A stretch of DNA of 37,987 bases from Actinoplanes siamensis (GCF_016862395.1 NZ_BOMW01000081.1:1-37987), one strand, 5' to 3'; numbered from the stretch's first letter, positions 23,801 to 31,997 are shown. Program-made: numbers and translations. Notes: generated by a model not told the origin, from the letters alone.

Positions 23801-24648
23801 TGCCCGCTCGCCGGCGTGGTGTAGGACAGGGTCCCCGGCGTGGTCGGCGCCTGGGAGTCGCCTGTCGCCCCGGTCCGGGTCACCGTGTTGCTGTTGCCGG
23901 AGACGTTGCCGGCCGCGTCCCTGGCCCGCACGTAGTAGGACACGGTCGCCGAGTCGGGCTGACTGTCGGTCCAGGTCAGCACGTTGCCGGCCACCGACGT
24001 GCGGAGCTGGCCGTTGGCGTAGACGTCGTAACCGGTCACGCCGACGTTGTCCGACGAGGCGTTCCAGGTGAGCCGGATCTGACCGCTCGCCGGCTGGGTC
24101 CAGGTCAGGTTGCCGGGCGCGCTGGGCGCCTGGCTGTCGCCGCTGACCGGGCCGTAGAGCTCCAGCTCGGAGAGCTGGCCGGCGGGCCAGGCGGTGTTGC
24201 CGGTGAAGCTCAGCCGGACGAAGCGCGCGGCGGCGGCGGTGAAGTCGACGGTGACGGTGTTGCCCGAGGACGGGTTGAACGTGTACCCGGCGCTCGCCTT
24301 GAGATCGCTGAACGAGCTGCCGTTCGTGCTGCCCTGAATGGACAGCGTCTCGGTGCGGGTGTTCCAGGCGGTGGCCGGCGGAAGCTTGAGGACGGCCTGG
24401 TTGACCTGCGTGGCGGTGCCGAGGTCGACCTGCAGCCACTGCGGGAAGGCGTTGTTGCCGCTCTCCCAGTAGGTGTTCGGGTTGCCGTCACCGGCGTTGC
24501 CGGCCGGGTAGACGTCTGTGTAGCTGCTGGCGCTGAAGGTCTTGCCGGCCGCCAGGTTGGGTCCGGCGGCCAGCGCCGCGGGGGCGTGGACGAGCGCTGC
24601 GACCACGCTCGCAGCCGCCGCGGCGGCCAGGAGCCTGAATCTGGACAT
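20830..24648 (-). CDS. Secreted multidomain GH87 alpha-1,3-glucanase
   Basis: A 1272-residue exported enzyme. Domains in order: signal peptide (~1-27, ending APAALAA); discoidin/F5-8C domain (~29-168); two fibronectin type III domains (~170-260, ~260-350); a second discoidin-like domain (~355-490); two CARDB-type beta domains (~500-720); a CBM6/35-like module (~727-885, starting MPYDMYEAEDG); and a right-handed beta-helix catalytic domain (~888-1272). The catalytic part has FADGVN (Asp1034) and TGDDSF (Asp1057, Asp1058). This 23/24-residue spacing of three Asp matches what I recall for characterised GH87 mutanases such as Bacillus Agl-KA. It should cut alpha-1,3-glucan outside the cell, helped by its binding modules. 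It is last in the locus, 79 nt behind its paralogue, and ends at a double hairpin. Confidence 0.88.
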   Translation of the reverse strand: MSRFRLLAAAAAASVVAALVHAPAALAAGPNLAAGKTFSASSYTDVYPAGNAGDGNPNTYWESGNNAFPQWLQVDLGTATQVNQAVLKLPPATAWNTRTETLSIQGSTNGSSFSDLKASAGYTFNPSSGNTVTVDFTAAAARFVRLSFTGNTAWPAGQLSELELYGPVSGDSQAPSAPGNLTWTQPASGQIRLTWNASSDNVGVTGYDVYANGQLRTSVAGNVLTWTDSQPDSATVSYYVRARDAAGNVSGNSNTVTRTGATGDSQAPTTPGTLSYTTPASGQIRLSWGASTDNVAVTGYHVYVNGTLKTTVTGTTYTDSQPDTATVSYYVKARDAAGNESAASNTVTRTGNPGTGTNLAVGKPIEASSTVFTFVAANANDNDTATYWEGGAYPANLTVKLGANASVSSVVVKLNPGSDWGTRQQTFAVLGREQSASAYTTIVGSATYTFNPATQNTVTIPVSATTADVRLSFTANTAAPSGQVAELQVIGTAAPNPDLTVTGLSFSPASPVETDAITLSGTVRNAGTAASPASSINFYLGTAKAGTATVGALAAGASTTVTASIGARDAGTYALSAKVDEADTVIETNDANNSYTNPTNLVVAPVSSSDLVASAVSWSPGNPSAGQTVSFSATLKNQGTAATGSGAHTVTVTVLNGSATVRTFTGSYTGTLAAGASSPPIGLGTWTAVNGKYTVRTVVAVDSNELPVKQANNTSEKPFFVGRGANMPYDMYEAEDGTTGGGAAVVGPNRTVGDLAGEASGRKAVTLNQTGAYVQWTTRNPTNTVVARFSIPDGTTSSINVYVNGSLNKTLPLTSRYAWLYGNETAPQNSGTGPRHIYDEANILLSGSFPAGSTIKLQKDAVNSGAIAIDFINLEQVTALGNPDASRYVVPTGFDQQSVQNALDVARQDNTKIGVYLPAGDYQTSNKFQVYGKAVRVVGAGPWFTRFHTPQTQTETDAGFRADATANGSTFANFSFWGNYTIRIDGPGKVFDFANVSGITIDNIWAEHVVCLYWGANTDNMVIKNSRIRNTFADGVNMTNGSTGNLVDNNDARATGDDSFALFSAIDAGGSDEIDNTYSNLTTTLTWRAAGIAVYGGYANTFKNIYIADTLVYSGITISSLDFGYPMNGFGANPPTVFDNISIVRAGGHFWGAQVFPAIWMFSASKVFQGIRVSNVDIVDPTYSGIMFQTQYIGGQPVNPIKDSVFTNVTITGAQRSGDAYDAKSGYGIWANPLPEAGQGPAVGSATFTNLTLANNYRDIENPTSTFTIIRN

Positions 24649-24688
24649 GCGGGAGCGCACCTTTCTTCCGTGAGAGGTGTTGCGGGGA

Positions 24689-24723
24689 CCGGCGGGCGGC
24701 ATCGGTGGACAGCCGCCCGCCGG
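24689..24723 (-). terminator. Intercistronic hairpin between the two GH87 genes
   Basis: CCGGCGGGCGGC (24689-24700) pairs perfectly with 24712-24723 across an 11-nt loop, starting 4 nt past the stop of the upstream GH87 gene. It may be a partial terminator or mRNA-stabilising stem, since the next gene lies only 41 nt further. Confidence 0.65.
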
Positions 24724-24727
24724 GGTC

Positions 24728-26995
24728 TCAGGAGGCGTACGCCTCGAACTCGGAGAGCTGGCCCGCCGGCCAGCCGGTGTTCCCCGTGAAGGTGAGTCGC
24801 AGGTAGCGCTGGGTGGTGGCGACCGGGATGGTGACGGTGTTGCCGCCGGCCGGGTTGAACGTGTAGCCGGCGCTCGCCTTGACCGTGCTGTAGCTGGACC
24901 CGTCGGTGCTGCCCAGGACGGACAGCGTCTGGGTGCGGGTGGCCCAGGCGGTGGCCGGCGGGAGCTTGAGCACGAGCCGGGCCAGTGACCGGCTCTGGCC
25001 CAGGTCGACGGTGATCGACTGGGGGAACGCGTTGTTCGTGCTCTCCCAGTAGGTGTTCGCGTTGCCGTCGGTGGCGTTGCCCGGGCCGTAGACGTCGGCC
25101 TGGCCGGTCGCCGTGGCGGTCCGCCCGGCCGCGAGATTCCCGGCCGGCGGCGTGCCGGGCGGGGTGGACGGGGTGGACGGGGTCGTGGTGGTGTTGCCCC
25201 ACTGGGGGGCCGGCCACGGGCCGCAGTACGGCGTCGGCGTCTGCCACCCGGAGTTGCCGCCACCGTCGGTGATGGCCAGCCCGGAGCCCGTGCAGTTGTA
25301 GGTCGGCGGGTTCTGCGCGATCCCGGTCGCCCGGACGTTGGTGAACCGCGCCGTCGCCGGGGCCTGCGCCTGCAGCGCGAACGTGCCGGCCCCGGCGATG
25401 GTCACGTTCGTCAGGTTCAGCCCGCTGGTGCTGTTGCCGATCCACTGGATCGCCGAGTACGAGCTGTCCAGGATGTCGGTGTCGGTGACGTTGATCGTCG
25501 CCCCGGTGATCGCGCCCTGGTCCGGCCAGAACCACAGCGCGCCGATCCCGAAGTTCCAGTTGTAGTCGGAGTTGCCGGTCCGGATCAGCGTGTTGCGGGC
25601 CAGCGTCCAGGTGCCGGCCACCGCGGTCGGCCCGGTGACGCCCGGGTAGCGGTTCGCCACGTGCAGGCCGCCGCCGTTGGTGACCGTCTCGGCCATCACG
25701 TTGTCGCTGATGGTGATGTCCCGGCCGCCGTAGCTGACGATGTTGTTGGCCAGGATCGGCGCGACCACCGTGTTGCGGGTGAACGAGTTGCCCACGTTCG
25801 GGGTGTTCTCCGCCCACATGGCCAGGCCGTCGTCGCCGGTGTTGCGGACGAACGTGTTGGTCACCGTGGAGTTGGTGACACCGATGTGGAAGTTCACGCC
25901 GTCCGCGGTCTGGTCCAGGATCCGGCTGTTCCGGATGGTGAACCGGTCCATCGGCCCGTCCATCCAGGCGCCGACCTTGGTGTGCTGCATCCAGACGTTG
26001 TCGATCGTCGAGTTCGACATCGCCCCGCCGAACGCGTTGACCTGGTGCTCGTCGACCCGCTCCGCGATGTCGCCGATGATCGCCAGGTCCTTGACCACGA
26101 CGTTCTGGCTGGGCCCGCCCTGGCCGTTGTACTTGCCGTAGATGCCGGCCGCCTGGTCACGCTGGGTGGGGTGCCGGCCGCCGAGCACGGTGTGCCAGGG
26201 TCCGGCCCCGGCCAGCGTGACCCGGTCCACGATCACGTGGCTGTACAGCGTGAAGGTGCCCGGCGGGACGTAGACGACCCGGCCGGAGGAGGCGCCGGCG
26301 TTCACCGCGGCCTGGAACTTGGCTGTGGAGTCGGTGGCGCCCGTCGGGTCGGCGCCGTAGTCGGCCACCACGTCGATCGCGCCGGACGGCCGACCGATCG
26401 GGCCCGGCACGTTCTCGAAGTCGGCCAGGTCGATCGTGAAGCTGGGCGACTGCGCGGTCGACGAGACCTGGATCCGGATCTTCGTGCCGGCCGGGTACGT
26501 GGTCCCGAACAGCGCCCGGGCCTCGTCGTAGAAGTGGTGCGGGCGCCCGTCGCCGGGGTTGTTGGTGAACGGGTAGTAGCCGTAGTACCAGGCGTACTTC
26601 GAGGTCACCGGTACCGTTCTGAGGAACGTGGAGCCGGTGCGCAGGTCCAGGGAGGCGGTGCGGCCGTCCGGCACGCTGTACCGGAACGTCACCGCGTTGG
26701 CCGGCTTGGTGAGGGTGAACTCGACGTACTCACCCGCGGCGTCGAGGGTGATCGCCTCCCGCCCGGAGGCTTCCGAGGAGAGCGTGCCGTAGGTGCGGTC
26801 GGTGCCGGTCGAGGTGCCGTTGGTGGTGGCCCTCTCGGCCTCGATCTCGGTGAACGGCACGGTGGCGCCGCGGCCGGCGACGTCGAACGGGGACAGCCCG
26901 GCGGCCTGCGCCGGAGGTGACTGCCAGATCACCGTGGTGACAGCGGCCGCGAGGACGGCGGCGACTGCTGCGAGTGGGGCGGTGCGGTTGGCCAT
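24728..26995 (-). CDS. Secreted GH87 alpha-1,3-glucanase with C-terminal discoidin domain
   Basis: A 755-residue exported enzyme. Domains in order: signal peptide (~1-31, ending SPPAQA); CBM6/35-like module (~45-205, with FTEIEAERA and SEASGREAITLD); beta-helix catalytic domain (~210-605, starting DVVADYGADPTGATDST, a pectate-lyase-like entry); a Thr/Pro linker (~605-619); and a discoidin domain (620-755). The catalytic pattern TADGVN (Asp365) and TGDDGL (Asp388, Asp389) has the same 23/24 spacing as its neighbour. GH87 covers alpha-1,3-glucanase and mycodextranase (nigeran) activities; which one applies cannot be read off. The discoidin domain closely resembles the N-terminal one of the downstream enzyme. 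ATG 26995 follows AAGGAAGGGA. The shorter, simpler layout suggests a different attack mode on the same polymer. Confidence 0.88.
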   Translation of the reverse strand: MANRTAPLAAVAAVLAAAVTTVIWQSPPAQAAGLSPFDVAGRGATVPFTEIEAERATTNGTSTGTDRTYGTLSSEASGREAITLDAAGEYVEFTLTKPANAVTFRYSVPDGRTASLDLRTGSTFLRTVPVTSKYAWYYGYYPFTNNPGDGRPHHFYDEARALFGTTYPAGTKIRIQVSSTAQSPSFTIDLADFENVPGPIGRPSGAIDVVADYGADPTGATDSTAKFQAAVNAGASSGRVVYVPPGTFTLYSHVIVDRVTLAGAGPWHTVLGGRHPTQRDQAAGIYGKYNGQGGPSQNVVVKDLAIIGDIAERVDEHQVNAFGGAMSNSTIDNVWMQHTKVGAWMDGPMDRFTIRNSRILDQTADGVNFHIGVTNSTVTNTFVRNTGDDGLAMWAENTPNVGNSFTRNTVVAPILANNIVSYGGRDITISDNVMAETVTNGGGLHVANRYPGVTGPTAVAGTWTLARNTLIRTGNSDYNWNFGIGALWFWPDQGAITGATINVTDTDILDSSYSAIQWIGNSTSGLNLTNVTIAGAGTFALQAQAPATARFTNVRATGIAQNPPTYNCTGSGLAITDGGGNSGWQTPTPYCGPWPAPQWGNTTTTPSTPSTPPGTPPAGNLAAGRTATATGQADVYGPGNATDGNANTYWESTNNAFPQSITVDLGQSRSLARLVLKLPPATAWATRTQTLSVLGSTDGSSYSTVKASAGYTFNPAGGNTVTIPVATTQRYLRLTFTGNTGWPAGQLSEFEAYAS

Positions 26996-27044
26996 GGGTC
27001 CCTTCCTTGGTGTGGCCAGCCCCCGGTGTTCCTTGTCTGCCCGT

Positions 27045-27075
27045 GGGCGCCCCGGCGGTGGAACCGGAGGCGCCC
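27045..27075 (-). terminator. Hairpin between GH13 and GH87 genes
   Basis: GGGCGCC (27045-27051) pairs with GGCGCCC (27069-27075), and an inner CCGG/CCGG extends the stem around an 8-nt loop with one bulged A. It starts 5 nt past the GH13 stop codon. It probably limits read-through into, or protects the message ahead of, the GH87 genes. Confidence 0.55.
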
Positions 27076-27080
27076 GTTCC

Positions 27081-28634
27081 CTAGAGGCGCAGCCAGACCG
27101 CGGTGTCCCGGGGGAGGAGGTCACCGTCGAGCGGGCCGCTGGCGAGCAGGCAGGTCTTGTGTTCCGGCAGCGGGACGGGCGCGCCGGAGAGGTTGAGCAC
27201 GCAGGCGAACCGCGGGCCGCGCGTGTAGGCGAGCACCTCGGCGCCCCGGTCCAGCCAGGCGAACCCGGCGCCCTGCGAGCGGCGGAGCCTGATCGCGGCG
27301 CGGTACAGCTCCAGCATCGAGTTCGGGTCGCCGGTCTGCGCCTGGACGGTCCGGTCCTTCCACTCCGCGGGCTGCGGCAGCCAGGGCGTGGCGGTGCTGA
27401 AGCCGTACGGCGGTTCGTCGCCCGACCAGGGCAGCGGCACCCGGCAGCCGTCCCGGCTGTGCCCGCGCCGGGCGTACATCGGATCCTGCATCTGGTCCTC
27501 GGCGATGTTCTCGTTCTCCCAGAGACCGAGCTCCTCGCCCTGGTAGACGTAGGTGGCGCCGGGCAGCGAGAGGGACAGCAGGGCGGCCGCCCGCGCCCGC
27601 CGGGTGCCCAGCTCAAGGTCGACAGGGGTGCCGTCGAGGTTGTTCCCGAAGCTGAAGGTGGTGTCGGTACGCCCGTAGCGGGTCACGTGCCGGGTGACGT
27701 CGTGGTTCGACAGCACCCAGGTGGGCGGCGCGCCGACTCCGGCGTGGGCGTCCAGCGTGCGGTCGATGCAGGCCCGCATGAGGTACGGATCCCACGCGCA
27801 CCCGAGGAAGTCGAAGTTGAACGCCGCGTGCAGCTCGTCCGGCCGCAGATAGTTGGTGAAGCGGTCCACCTCCGGCATCCACACCTCGCCGATCAGCGCC
27901 CGGTCCGGGTACTCGTCGGCGACCCGGCGCCAGGCCCGGTAGACGTCGTGCACGGCGTCCAGGTCGCGGAACGGGTGCGGTTCCCCGTCGCGTACCTCCG
28001 GAAGGTCCTTGTCCTTGAAGAGCAGCGCGGCCGAGTCGATCCGGATGCCGTCGGCGCCGCGGTCGAACCAGAACCGCAGGATGTCCTCGAACTCGGCCCG
28101 GACGTCCGGATGCTCCCAGTTCAGGTCCGGCTGCTGCGGGGTGAACAGGTGCAGGTACCAGGAGCCGTCCGGCGCCTTGGACCAGGTCGTGCCGCCGAAC
28201 TCGCCGGTCCAGGCGGTGGGCATGCGCTCGGAGGCCGGCCGGAACCAGAAGTAGTCCCGCTCCGGGGCGTCCGGCGAGGCGATCGCGGCCTGGAACCACG
28301 GGTGCTCGGAGGAGACGTGGTTCGGCACGATGTCGACGATGATCTTGATCCCGGCCTGGTGCGCCTCGGTGATCAGCGCCTCGGCGGCGGCCAGGGTGCC
28401 GAAGACCGGGTCGATGTCGCGGAAGTCCGCGACGTCGTAGCCGGCGTCCGCCATCGGCGACGGGTACCACGGGCTCATCCAGATCGCGTCCACCCCGAGG
28501 TCGCGGAGGTGGCCCAGGTGCGCCCGGATGCCGTCGATGTCGCCGACGCCGTCGCCGTCGGAGTCGGCGTAGCTCCGGGGATACACCTGGTAGATGACCG
28601 CGTCGCACCACCACGCACTGTCTTTTGCGGACAC
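27081..28634 (-). CDS. GH13 alpha-glucosidase of the importer operon (AglA-like)
   Basis: A 517-residue cytoplasmic GH13 enzyme resembling actinobacterial alpha-glucosidases encoded next to alpha-glucoside importers (the AglA / GH13_30 type). It begins WWCDAVIYQVYPRSYADSDG and carries IVPNHVSSEHPWF, GIRIDSAAL (nucleophile Asp200), LIGEVWM (acid/base Glu250) and LSNHDVTRH (Asp312). No signal peptide is present, so it acts on imported oligosaccharides. In this setting the likely substrates are nigerose and nigero-oligosaccharides freed by the GH87 enzymes, but the family is broad. GTG 28634 is the only good start. It lies 72 nt behind the last permease gene, with a hairpin between. Confidence 0.9.
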   Translation of the reverse strand: MSAKDSAWWCDAVIYQVYPRSYADSDGDGVGDIDGIRAHLGHLRDLGVDAIWMSPWYPSPMADAGYDVADFRDIDPVFGTLAAAEALITEAHQAGIKIIVDIVPNHVSSEHPWFQAAIASPDAPERDYFWFRPASERMPTAWTGEFGGTTWSKAPDGSWYLHLFTPQQPDLNWEHPDVRAEFEDILRFWFDRGADGIRIDSAALLFKDKDLPEVRDGEPHPFRDLDAVHDVYRAWRRVADEYPDRALIGEVWMPEVDRFTNYLRPDELHAAFNFDFLGCAWDPYLMRACIDRTLDAHAGVGAPPTWVLSNHDVTRHVTRYGRTDTTFSFGNNLDGTPVDLELGTRRARAAALLSLSLPGATYVYQGEELGLWENENIAEDQMQDPMYARRGHSRDGCRVPLPWSGDEPPYGFSTATPWLPQPAEWKDRTVQAQTGDPNSMLELYRAAIRLRRSQGAGFAWLDRGAEVLAYTRGPRFACVLNLSGAPVPLPEHKTCLLASGPLDGDLLPRDTAVWLRL

Positions 28635-28686
28635 GAAAACTCGCTTTCTGCGTATTATTGCAGCATTTTGCGCTTCTATCGGCTGA

Positions 28687-28703
28687 GGCCGCCCGGGGCG
28701 GCC
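28687..28703 (-). terminator. Intercistronic hairpin after the second permease
   Basis: A palindrome of 8-bp arms around a single central base (GGCCGCCCGGGGCGGCC on the plus strand) starts 4 nt past the permease stop; a flanking TGAG/CTCA match can lengthen it. The sequence after it is AT-rich for this genome. It may set the GH13 level relative to the importer. Confidence 0.55.
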
Positions 28704-28706
28704 CGC

Positions 28707-29594
28707 TCAGCCCTTCAAGCTGCCCGTGGTCAGGCCGGACATGATGTTCCGCTGGAAGATCAGGAAGATGATCACGGTCGGGACCGCGGCGATGACCGAG
28801 GCGGCGACGATCTCGTTCATCGCGGTGCCGCCGGAGAAGGCGTAGATGCCGACGCTGACGGTACGCGTCTCCGGCGACGGCATGACCAGCTTCGGCCAGA
28901 GGAAGTCCTTCCAGACGTACGTCACCGCGAAGATCGAGACCACGCCGAGGATCGGCCGCGACATCGGCAGGATGATCGACCAGAGGGTGCGGAACGGGCC
29001 CGCGCCGTCCACGTGCGCCGCCGCCAGCAGGTCCTCCGGGATCGAGTCGAAGAACCGCTTCAACAGGAAGACGTTGAAGGCGTTGGCGACCAGCGGCAGC
29101 CAGATCGCGAACGGCGAGTCGAGCATGTCGAGGTGCGCGAACGGCAGGTCGATCACGGTCACGTACTGCGGGACGACCAGCACGATCGCCGGGATCATCA
29201 GGGTCGCCAGCATCGCGCCGAGGATCACGTTGCCCAGGATCGGGCGCAGCTTGGACAGGGCGTACGCCGCGGCGGTGTCCAGGACCAGCTGGAACAGCAC
29301 CGCACCGGCCGCGTAGTAGAACGTGTTGAACAACAGCTTCGCCAGGTCGAGGTTGTGCCACGCGTTGACGTAGTTGCCGGTCTCCGGGTTCTCCGGGAAC
29401 AGCGTGGGCGGCGTCTGCGCGATCTCGGTGCCGGACTTGAGCGCGCCGGTGACCATCCAGTACAGCGGCCCGATGAAGACCAGCGTGAAGCCGAGGACGA
29501 CGAGCCCCAGCAGCGTCCAGTAGACGTACCGGCCCTTGCCGCGGGAGAGCTGCGCCTGCGAGACGAGCGTGCGGGTGCTGGAATCCTGTGCCAT
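28707..29594 (-). CDS. Sugar ABC transporter permease (MalG/AglG-like)
   Basis: A 295-residue inner-membrane permease of the MalG type. Six transmembrane segments are visible, the first at ~25-47 (YVYWTLLGLVVLGFTLVFIG) after a polar N-terminus. The EAA loop that docks the ATPase is AAAHVDGAGPFRTLWSIILP (residues ~188-207), with the family's DGA-G core. It pairs with the MalF-type permease encoded 8 nt upstream to form the channel for oligosaccharide uptake. No ATPase gene follows; actinobacterial importers of this type share a common MsiK-like ATPase. ATG 29594 is the start; its ribosome-binding region overlaps the end of the upstream gene. Confidence 0.9.
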   Translation of the reverse strand: MAQDSSTRTLVSQAQLSRGKGRYVYWTLLGLVVLGFTLVFIGPLYWMVTGALKSGTEIAQTPPTLFPENPETGNYVNAWHNLDLAKLLFNTFYYAAGAVLFQLVLDTAAAYALSKLRPILGNVILGAMLATLMIPAIVLVVPQYVTVIDLPFAHLDMLDSPFAIWLPLVANAFNVFLLKRFFDSIPEDLLAAAHVDGAGPFRTLWSIILPMSRPILGVVSIFAVTYVWKDFLWPKLVMPSPETRTVSVGIYAFSGGTAMNEIVAASVIAAVPTVIIFLIFQRNIMSGLTTGSLKG

Positions 29595-29602
29595 CGTCAG
29601 TC

Positions 29603-30550
29603 CTAGTCGTTCTTCGTGGTGAGCCGCAGGTAGAACGCCGAGAAGGCGGCCAGGACCACCAGCATGATCACGCCGAGGGCCGCAGCGCCGTTGAGGTCGT
29701 TCTGGAAGAAGCCGTGCTGATAGATCAGGTACGCCACGGTGGTCGCGGAGTCCTGGGTGCCGGCGCCGTTGGCCAGGATCAGCGGCTCGACGAAGACCTG
29801 CATGGTGGCGACGATCTGCATCATCGCCAGCAGCCCCAGGATCAGCCTGGTCTGCGGGATGGTCACGTTCCAGATCCGCCGCCAGAGCCCGGCGCCGTCC
29901 AGTTCGGCCGCCTCGTACAGCTCGCCCGGGATGTTCTGCAGCGAGGCCAGGTAGATCAGCACGGCGCTGCCCATGTTCATCCAGGTCGAGGCGATCACCA
30001 TGGCCGGCATCGTGGCGCCGGCCGACTGCATCCACTGCGAGGTGGGCAGGTGCAGGAACTTCAGGATCGCGTTGAACAGGCCGGCGTCGCTCGGGTCGTA
30101 CGCGTAGAACTTGAAGAGGAAGAGCGCGGAGGCCGGCGGCAGCATCACCGGCAGGTAGACCAGGACGCGCAGGTAACCCTTGGCGTGGCGCAACTCGTTG
30201 AGCAGGATCGCCACGAAGAACGGCACCGCGTACCCGATGACCAGCGCCAGCAGGGTGAAGTAGACGGTGTTCCGCCAGGCCGGCCAGAAGCTCGGATCGG
30301 CGAGGATCCGGGTGTAGTTGTCCCAGCCGACCCAGGTGGTCTCGCCGCGCCTGGTCCTCTGGAAGCTCATCACGATCCCGCGGATCATCGGGTACCAGGT
30401 GAACAGCGTGAAGCAGAGAACCGCGCCGATCAGGAAGGCGTGCCCGGTGATGTGGTCACGGATCTTGCGGCTGCGGCGCGCGCTGGTCCGGGACGCCGAC
30501 GCGCTGCGAGTCAACTGTTCGGTCGTGCCCGGGGCGGTCATGGTCGCCAA
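29603..30550 (-). CDS. Sugar ABC transporter permease (MalF/AglF-like)
   Basis: A 315-residue membrane permease. After a basic N-terminus (SARRSRKIRDHITGH) the first membrane segment is AFLIGAVLCFTLFTWYPMIR, and five more follow. The EAA loop is EAAELDGAGLWRRIWNVTIP at about residues 213-232. It forms the heterodimeric channel with the next gene's product. The TTG at 30550 is preferred as start: AGGAG lies 7 nt before it, whereas the ATG at 30541 would be 16 nt from that site. The gene follows the binding-protein gene after a 67-nt gap that contains a strong hairpin. Confidence 0.88.
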   Translation of the reverse strand: MATMTAPGTTEQLTRSASASRTSARRSRKIRDHITGHAFLIGAVLCFTLFTWYPMIRGIVMSFQRTRRGETTWVGWDNYTRILADPSFWPAWRNTVYFTLLALVIGYAVPFFVAILLNELRHAKGYLRVLVYLPVMLPPASALFLFKFYAYDPSDAGLFNAILKFLHLPTSQWMQSAGATMPAMVIASTWMNMGSAVLIYLASLQNIPGELYEAAELDGAGLWRRIWNVTIPQTRLILGLLAMMQIVATMQVFVEPLILANGAGTQDSATTVAYLIYQHGFFQNDLNGAAALGVIMLVVLAAFSAFYLRLTTKND

Positions 30551-30578
30551 CGGAAAACTCCTGCGGTGAGTCGGACGG

Positions 30579-30606
30579 GTGCGGGCCGGTCACGGCCGGC
30601 CCGCAC
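30579..30606 (-). terminator. Hairpin behind the binding-protein gene
   Basis: GTGCGGGCCGG (30579-30589) and CCGGCCCGCAC (30596-30606) form a perfect 11-bp stem with a 6-nt loop, 11 nt past the stop codon. Such stems behind sugar-binding-protein genes commonly let the binding protein be made in excess over the permeases, by partial termination or by blocking 3' decay. Confidence 0.7.
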
Positions 30607-30617
30607 TCCTCGCGGGA

Positions 30618-31997
30618 TCAGCTGCCGGCGGCCAGCAACTGGTTGACCTTCTCCTCGGCGGTCTTGAGCAGCGCGTCGATGTCGGCGTTCGGGTCGGTCA
30701 GGACACCCGACATCGCCGAGTCGAGCACCGCGTAGACCGCCTGGGCGTTGGCGGGCTCGCCCTTGATCGGCAGCTGCTGGGCCTCGAACAGCGAGTAGAT
30801 CGACGGGTCCACGTTCGCGTTCGCCTTGCGCAGCTCGAACTCGGCCTTGGCGGTCGGGCTGTCCTTGGCGAACAGCAGCGGCTGCGGCACACCGACCGGG
30901 TAGTTCTGCGGCTTGGCCCGGACGTAGTCGAACTGGCCCTTGCCGACCGTCAGCTTCTGGTAGGCGACCCACTTCAGGCCGGCTTCGACCTGCGCGTCGG
31001 TCAGGCCCTTCTTGAAGAAGTAGCCGTCGCCGCCGCCGAGGGTGGCCTTCGCCAGGCCGTCCTGGCCGGGCAGCGGCGCCACGGCCCAGTCGTCGTACTT
31101 GCCCTTGAACTGGGAGACGATCGCCTGGGTGGTGTCCGGGGCGCCGACGAACATGCCCACCTTGCCGGCCGCCGCGTTGGTCAGCAGGTCGCCCCACTGC
31201 AGCAGTTGACGCGAGCCCATCGAGTTGTCCCCGTACCGCATGTCCTTGAGGTTCTGCAGGACCTGCTTGCCCTGGGCGTTGTTGAAGTCGGCCCTCTTGC
31301 CGTCCGCGGAGAGGACCTGGCCGCCCTGCGAGTAGATCTCGGCGGTGAAGTGCCAGCCACCGGTGTTGCCGGCGCTGTACTCGGCGTACCCGGCGGCGCT
31401 CTTGTCGGCGGCGGCGATCTTCTTGGCCGCGGCGCGGACCTCGGCCCAGGTCTTCGGCGGGTTCGCCGGGTCGAGACCGGCCTTGGCGAAGAGCACCTTG
31501 TTGTAGACCAGGCCCATCGAGTAGTTCTTGACCGGCAGGGCGTAGGTCTTGCCGCCCTCGGTGAACACCTGCTTGAGCGCCGGGTCGACGTCCTTCCAGG
31601 TGGGGACGTTCTCGTCGGTCAGGAACGGGGTGATGTCCATCGCCTGGCCGGAGTCCAGCACCCGCTGCAGGTCGGTCATGTAGCCGTAGAAGACGTCTGT
31701 GGTGGTGCCGCCGGCCAGCCGGGCGGTGAAGTCCGGCGGGTTGTTGCACTGGGTGCCGACGCTGACGCTCTTGATCGTGATGTCGGGGTTGTCCTTCTCG
31801 AACGCGGCGACGTCCGCGTTCCAGTTCGCCAGCAGCTCCTTCTCGGTACCCACCGGCATGCAGTCGACGGTGATGGTGACCTTGCCGTCGGCGCCGGTGC
31901 CGTCGGCGTCGCTCTTCGTGGAGCACGCCGCGAGGCTGAGTCCCAGGCCGGCCGCGAGCGCGAACGCCGCGACCCTCCGGTACTGCGGTGCGGACAT
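30618..31997 (-). CDS. Extracellular sugar-binding lipoprotein of ABC importer
   Basis: A 459-residue family 1 solute-binding protein (MalE/AglE-like). The N-terminus is a lipoprotein signal peptide with lipobox LAAC, so Cys25 should be lipidated and the protein held on the outer face of the membrane. The mature part has typical cluster features: FEKDNPDITIKSVSV, FTARLAGGTTTDVFYGY, LVYNKVLFAKAGLDPANPPK with TWAEVRAAAKK, and GMFVGAPDTTQA. It should capture oligosaccharides and deliver them to the two permeases downstream. The ligand is inferred from context to be alpha-glucosides, perhaps nigero-oligosaccharides. ATG 31997 follows AAGGGATGG. It is the first gene after the operon promoter. Confidence 0.9.
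   Translation of the reverse strand: MSAPQYRRVAAFALAAGLGLSLAACSTKSDADGTGADGKVTITVDCMPVGTEKELLANWNADVAAFEKDNPDITIKSVSVGTQCNNPPDFTARLAGGTTTDVFYGYMTDLQRVLDSGQAMDITPFLTDENVPTWKDVDPALKQVFTEGGKTYALPVKNYSMGLVYNKVLFAKAGLDPANPPKTWAEVRAAAKKIAAADKSAAGYAEYSAGNTGGWHFTAEIYSQGGQVLSADGKRADFNNAQGKQVLQNLKDMRYGDNSMGSRQLLQWGDLLTNAAAGKVGMFVGAPDTTQAIVSQFKGKYDDWAVAPLPGQDGLAKATLGGGDGYFFKKGLTDAQVEAGLKWVAYQKLTVGKGQFDYVRAKPQNYPVGVPQPLLFAKDSPTAKAEFELRKANANVDPSIYSLFEAQQLPIKGEPANAQAVYAVLDSAMSGVLTDPNADIDALLKTAEEKVNQLLAAGS

Noticed and set aside
26793..29606. Open frame of 937 codons on the plus strand
   Set aside because: Antisense to the GH87, GH13 and permease genes; no domain recognised.
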